Positions 14,658 through 15,422 of a stretch of DNA of 15,422 nt are shown one piece after another. The notes under the pieces were generated by a model that worked only from the letters and a program-made list of their open reading frames with translations, was not told where the DNA came from and did not search any database. The stretch is from contig CAMWRN010000027.1 of the NCBI GenBank assembly GCA_947176675.1, forward strand, positions 1-15,422, given 5' to 3'. The number at the start of each line of letters is the position of its first letter. Position 1 is the stretch's first letter. The stretch comes from an uncultured Clostridia bacterium (lineage in GTDB: Bacteria > Bacillota > Clostridia > Oscillospirales > Ruminococcaceae). Made by a program: the position numbers and the translations under genes.

Positions 14658-15422
14658 AATTTCGCCTCCCTGAATCTGACATCGCCGCGATCGGCGTTTA
14701 TTTCTTCAATTCCGTCAATTTCTCCGTAGCCGTCGTTTTCTCCGCGGTAGCTGCGTCCGCTTTCCGAGCCGTTCGGATTTCCTGAATTCCGCGCAAAGCT
14801 AAAGCCTTGATCCGTAAGGTTTAGACCCATCTGCTCCGCCGCATTTCCCGGTTCAACGATCCGTACGTCCTTTACATCGTAGTTTTTGTCGGACAGGCTC
14901 TCGCCCAAATAAGCCGCGCGCTGATTCATAAGCTTGCCGACCTCCTCATACTGGGCCGACATAATAACGGAAACCGTATTCGCTTCCTTGACCAGCTTAA
15001 TCGCTATCTGACCGAGTTCCTTTGGCCTGAGAATAAGAACAAGCTCTTTTACGCCGTTCTCGTCACCAAATTCAGATATTTCGTCGGTAACAACGTCCCT
15101 GACCTGATCTTCAACGGAAATCGCGGTTTTAGCGTCAAGTTCTGTCGGAGCTTCCTCCGTACCGATCTCGCCGCGTACAAAAACTGTTTCAGCCTGAATA
15201 CCTGCCGCCGCGACTTCTGCATCGGGCTTGCTGTCGGAATTTCCCGACTTGCTTTCCGTATCCGCGTTTACCTCGGCAAAAGTATTTTCAGTTATCACAA
15301 TCTGCTCGGTAACTTCCTCCGCAGCCTCGGAAGATATCTTTCTGCCGATGTTGCTTATCTGATCGGAAGCATTGTTGATCTTAAGCGCTGAAAATCCTGC
15401 TCTCGCAGCTGTTTCCGGAGCT
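14642..15422 (-). CDS. fliK: Hook-length control protein FliK (5' end cut by window edge)
   Basis: FliK is the exported ruler that measures the hook and makes FlhB switch to filament export. The frame is open from the right edge to a TAA at 14642; the 259 residues seen are the C-terminal part. A GTG at 15298 would be an internal start only, since the frame continues upstream without a stop. The FliK C-terminal (Flg_hook) domain is clear: VLILRPKELGQIAIKL, where L-x-P-x-x-LG is the core motif, then VSVIMSAQYEEVGKLM, LGESLSDKNYDVKDVRI. This domain contacts FlhB. The preceding part is acidic and Ala/Glu-rich, as in FliK linkers. The polar Gly/Asn/Ser tail after it is usual. Its end overlaps flgD by 16 bases. 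Confidence 0.93.
   Translation of the reverse strand, partial: APETAARAGFSALKINNASDQISNIGRKISSEAAEEVTEQIVITENTFAEVNADTESKSGNSDSKPDAEVAAAGIQAETVFVRGEIGTEEAPTELDAKTAISVEDQVRDVVTDEISEFGDENGVKELVLILRPKELGQIAIKLVKEANTVSVIMSAQYEEVGKLMNQRAAYLGESLSDKNYDVKDVRIVEPGNAAEQMGLNLTDQGFSFARNSGNPNGSESGRSYRGENDGYGEIDGIEEINADRGDVRFREAKLWVTA

Noticed and set aside
1..15422. Mobile elements, CRISPR arrays, tRNA or rRNA genes, or a defence system
   Set aside because: Nothing of this kind is visible; every long minus-strand frame belongs to the flagellar operon and gene order is the expected one.

Overview
The window is a continuous block of flagellar genes, all read on the minus strand, so the order of transcription runs from high to low coordinates. 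In that direction the genes are: fliK (5' end off the right edge), flgD, a small flagellar-operon gene of the TIGR02530 type, flgE, flbD (swrD), motA, motB, fliM, fliY, cheY, fliO, fliP, fliQ, fliR, flhB and flhA (3' end just off the left edge). This is the fla/che operon order of Gram-positive Firmicutes. FliY (CheC-like plus FliN), FlbD and the TIGR02530 protein point to the class Clostridia. I cannot name a genus. A dockerin-like calcium loop in the hook protein would suit a gut or rumen clostridial lineage, but that is weak evidence.

Layout by function. From 15422 to 11058 lie the hook-building genes: length ruler FliK, hook cap FlgD, the TIGR02530 protein and hook protein FlgE. From 10897 to 8745 lie the stator genes: FlbD, MotA and MotB. 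From 8705 to 5836 lie the C-ring and its signalling partner: FliM, FliY and CheY. From 5832 to 1 lie the membrane parts of the flagellar type III export gate: FliO, FliP, FliQ, FliR, FlhB and FlhA. Export-gate genes are tightly packed, with short gaps or overlaps and strong ribosome binding sites. Larger gaps of about 110-175 bases separate the functional blocks. fliL, often found between motB and fliM in this operon type, is absent: the gap there is only 39 bases.

Two of the larger gaps hold good-looking vegetative promoters on the minus strand, one before flbD and one before motB. Others hold inverted repeats: a perfect 10-bp stem after flgE, three arms before flgE, and a three-part repeat before cheY that can fold in two exclusive ways. 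The operon therefore looks subdivided, so stator, switch and export genes could be expressed apart from the hook genes.

I see no mobile element, CRISPR array, tRNA, rRNA or broken gene, and no wholly new system. The unusual content is inside the known proteins: a very long FlgD with a duplicated beta domain and an unrecognised C-terminal domain; an EF-hand/dockerin-type loop in FlgE; a FliM-like CheY-binding motif moved into the FliY linker; and a long polar insert behind the FliP signal peptide.
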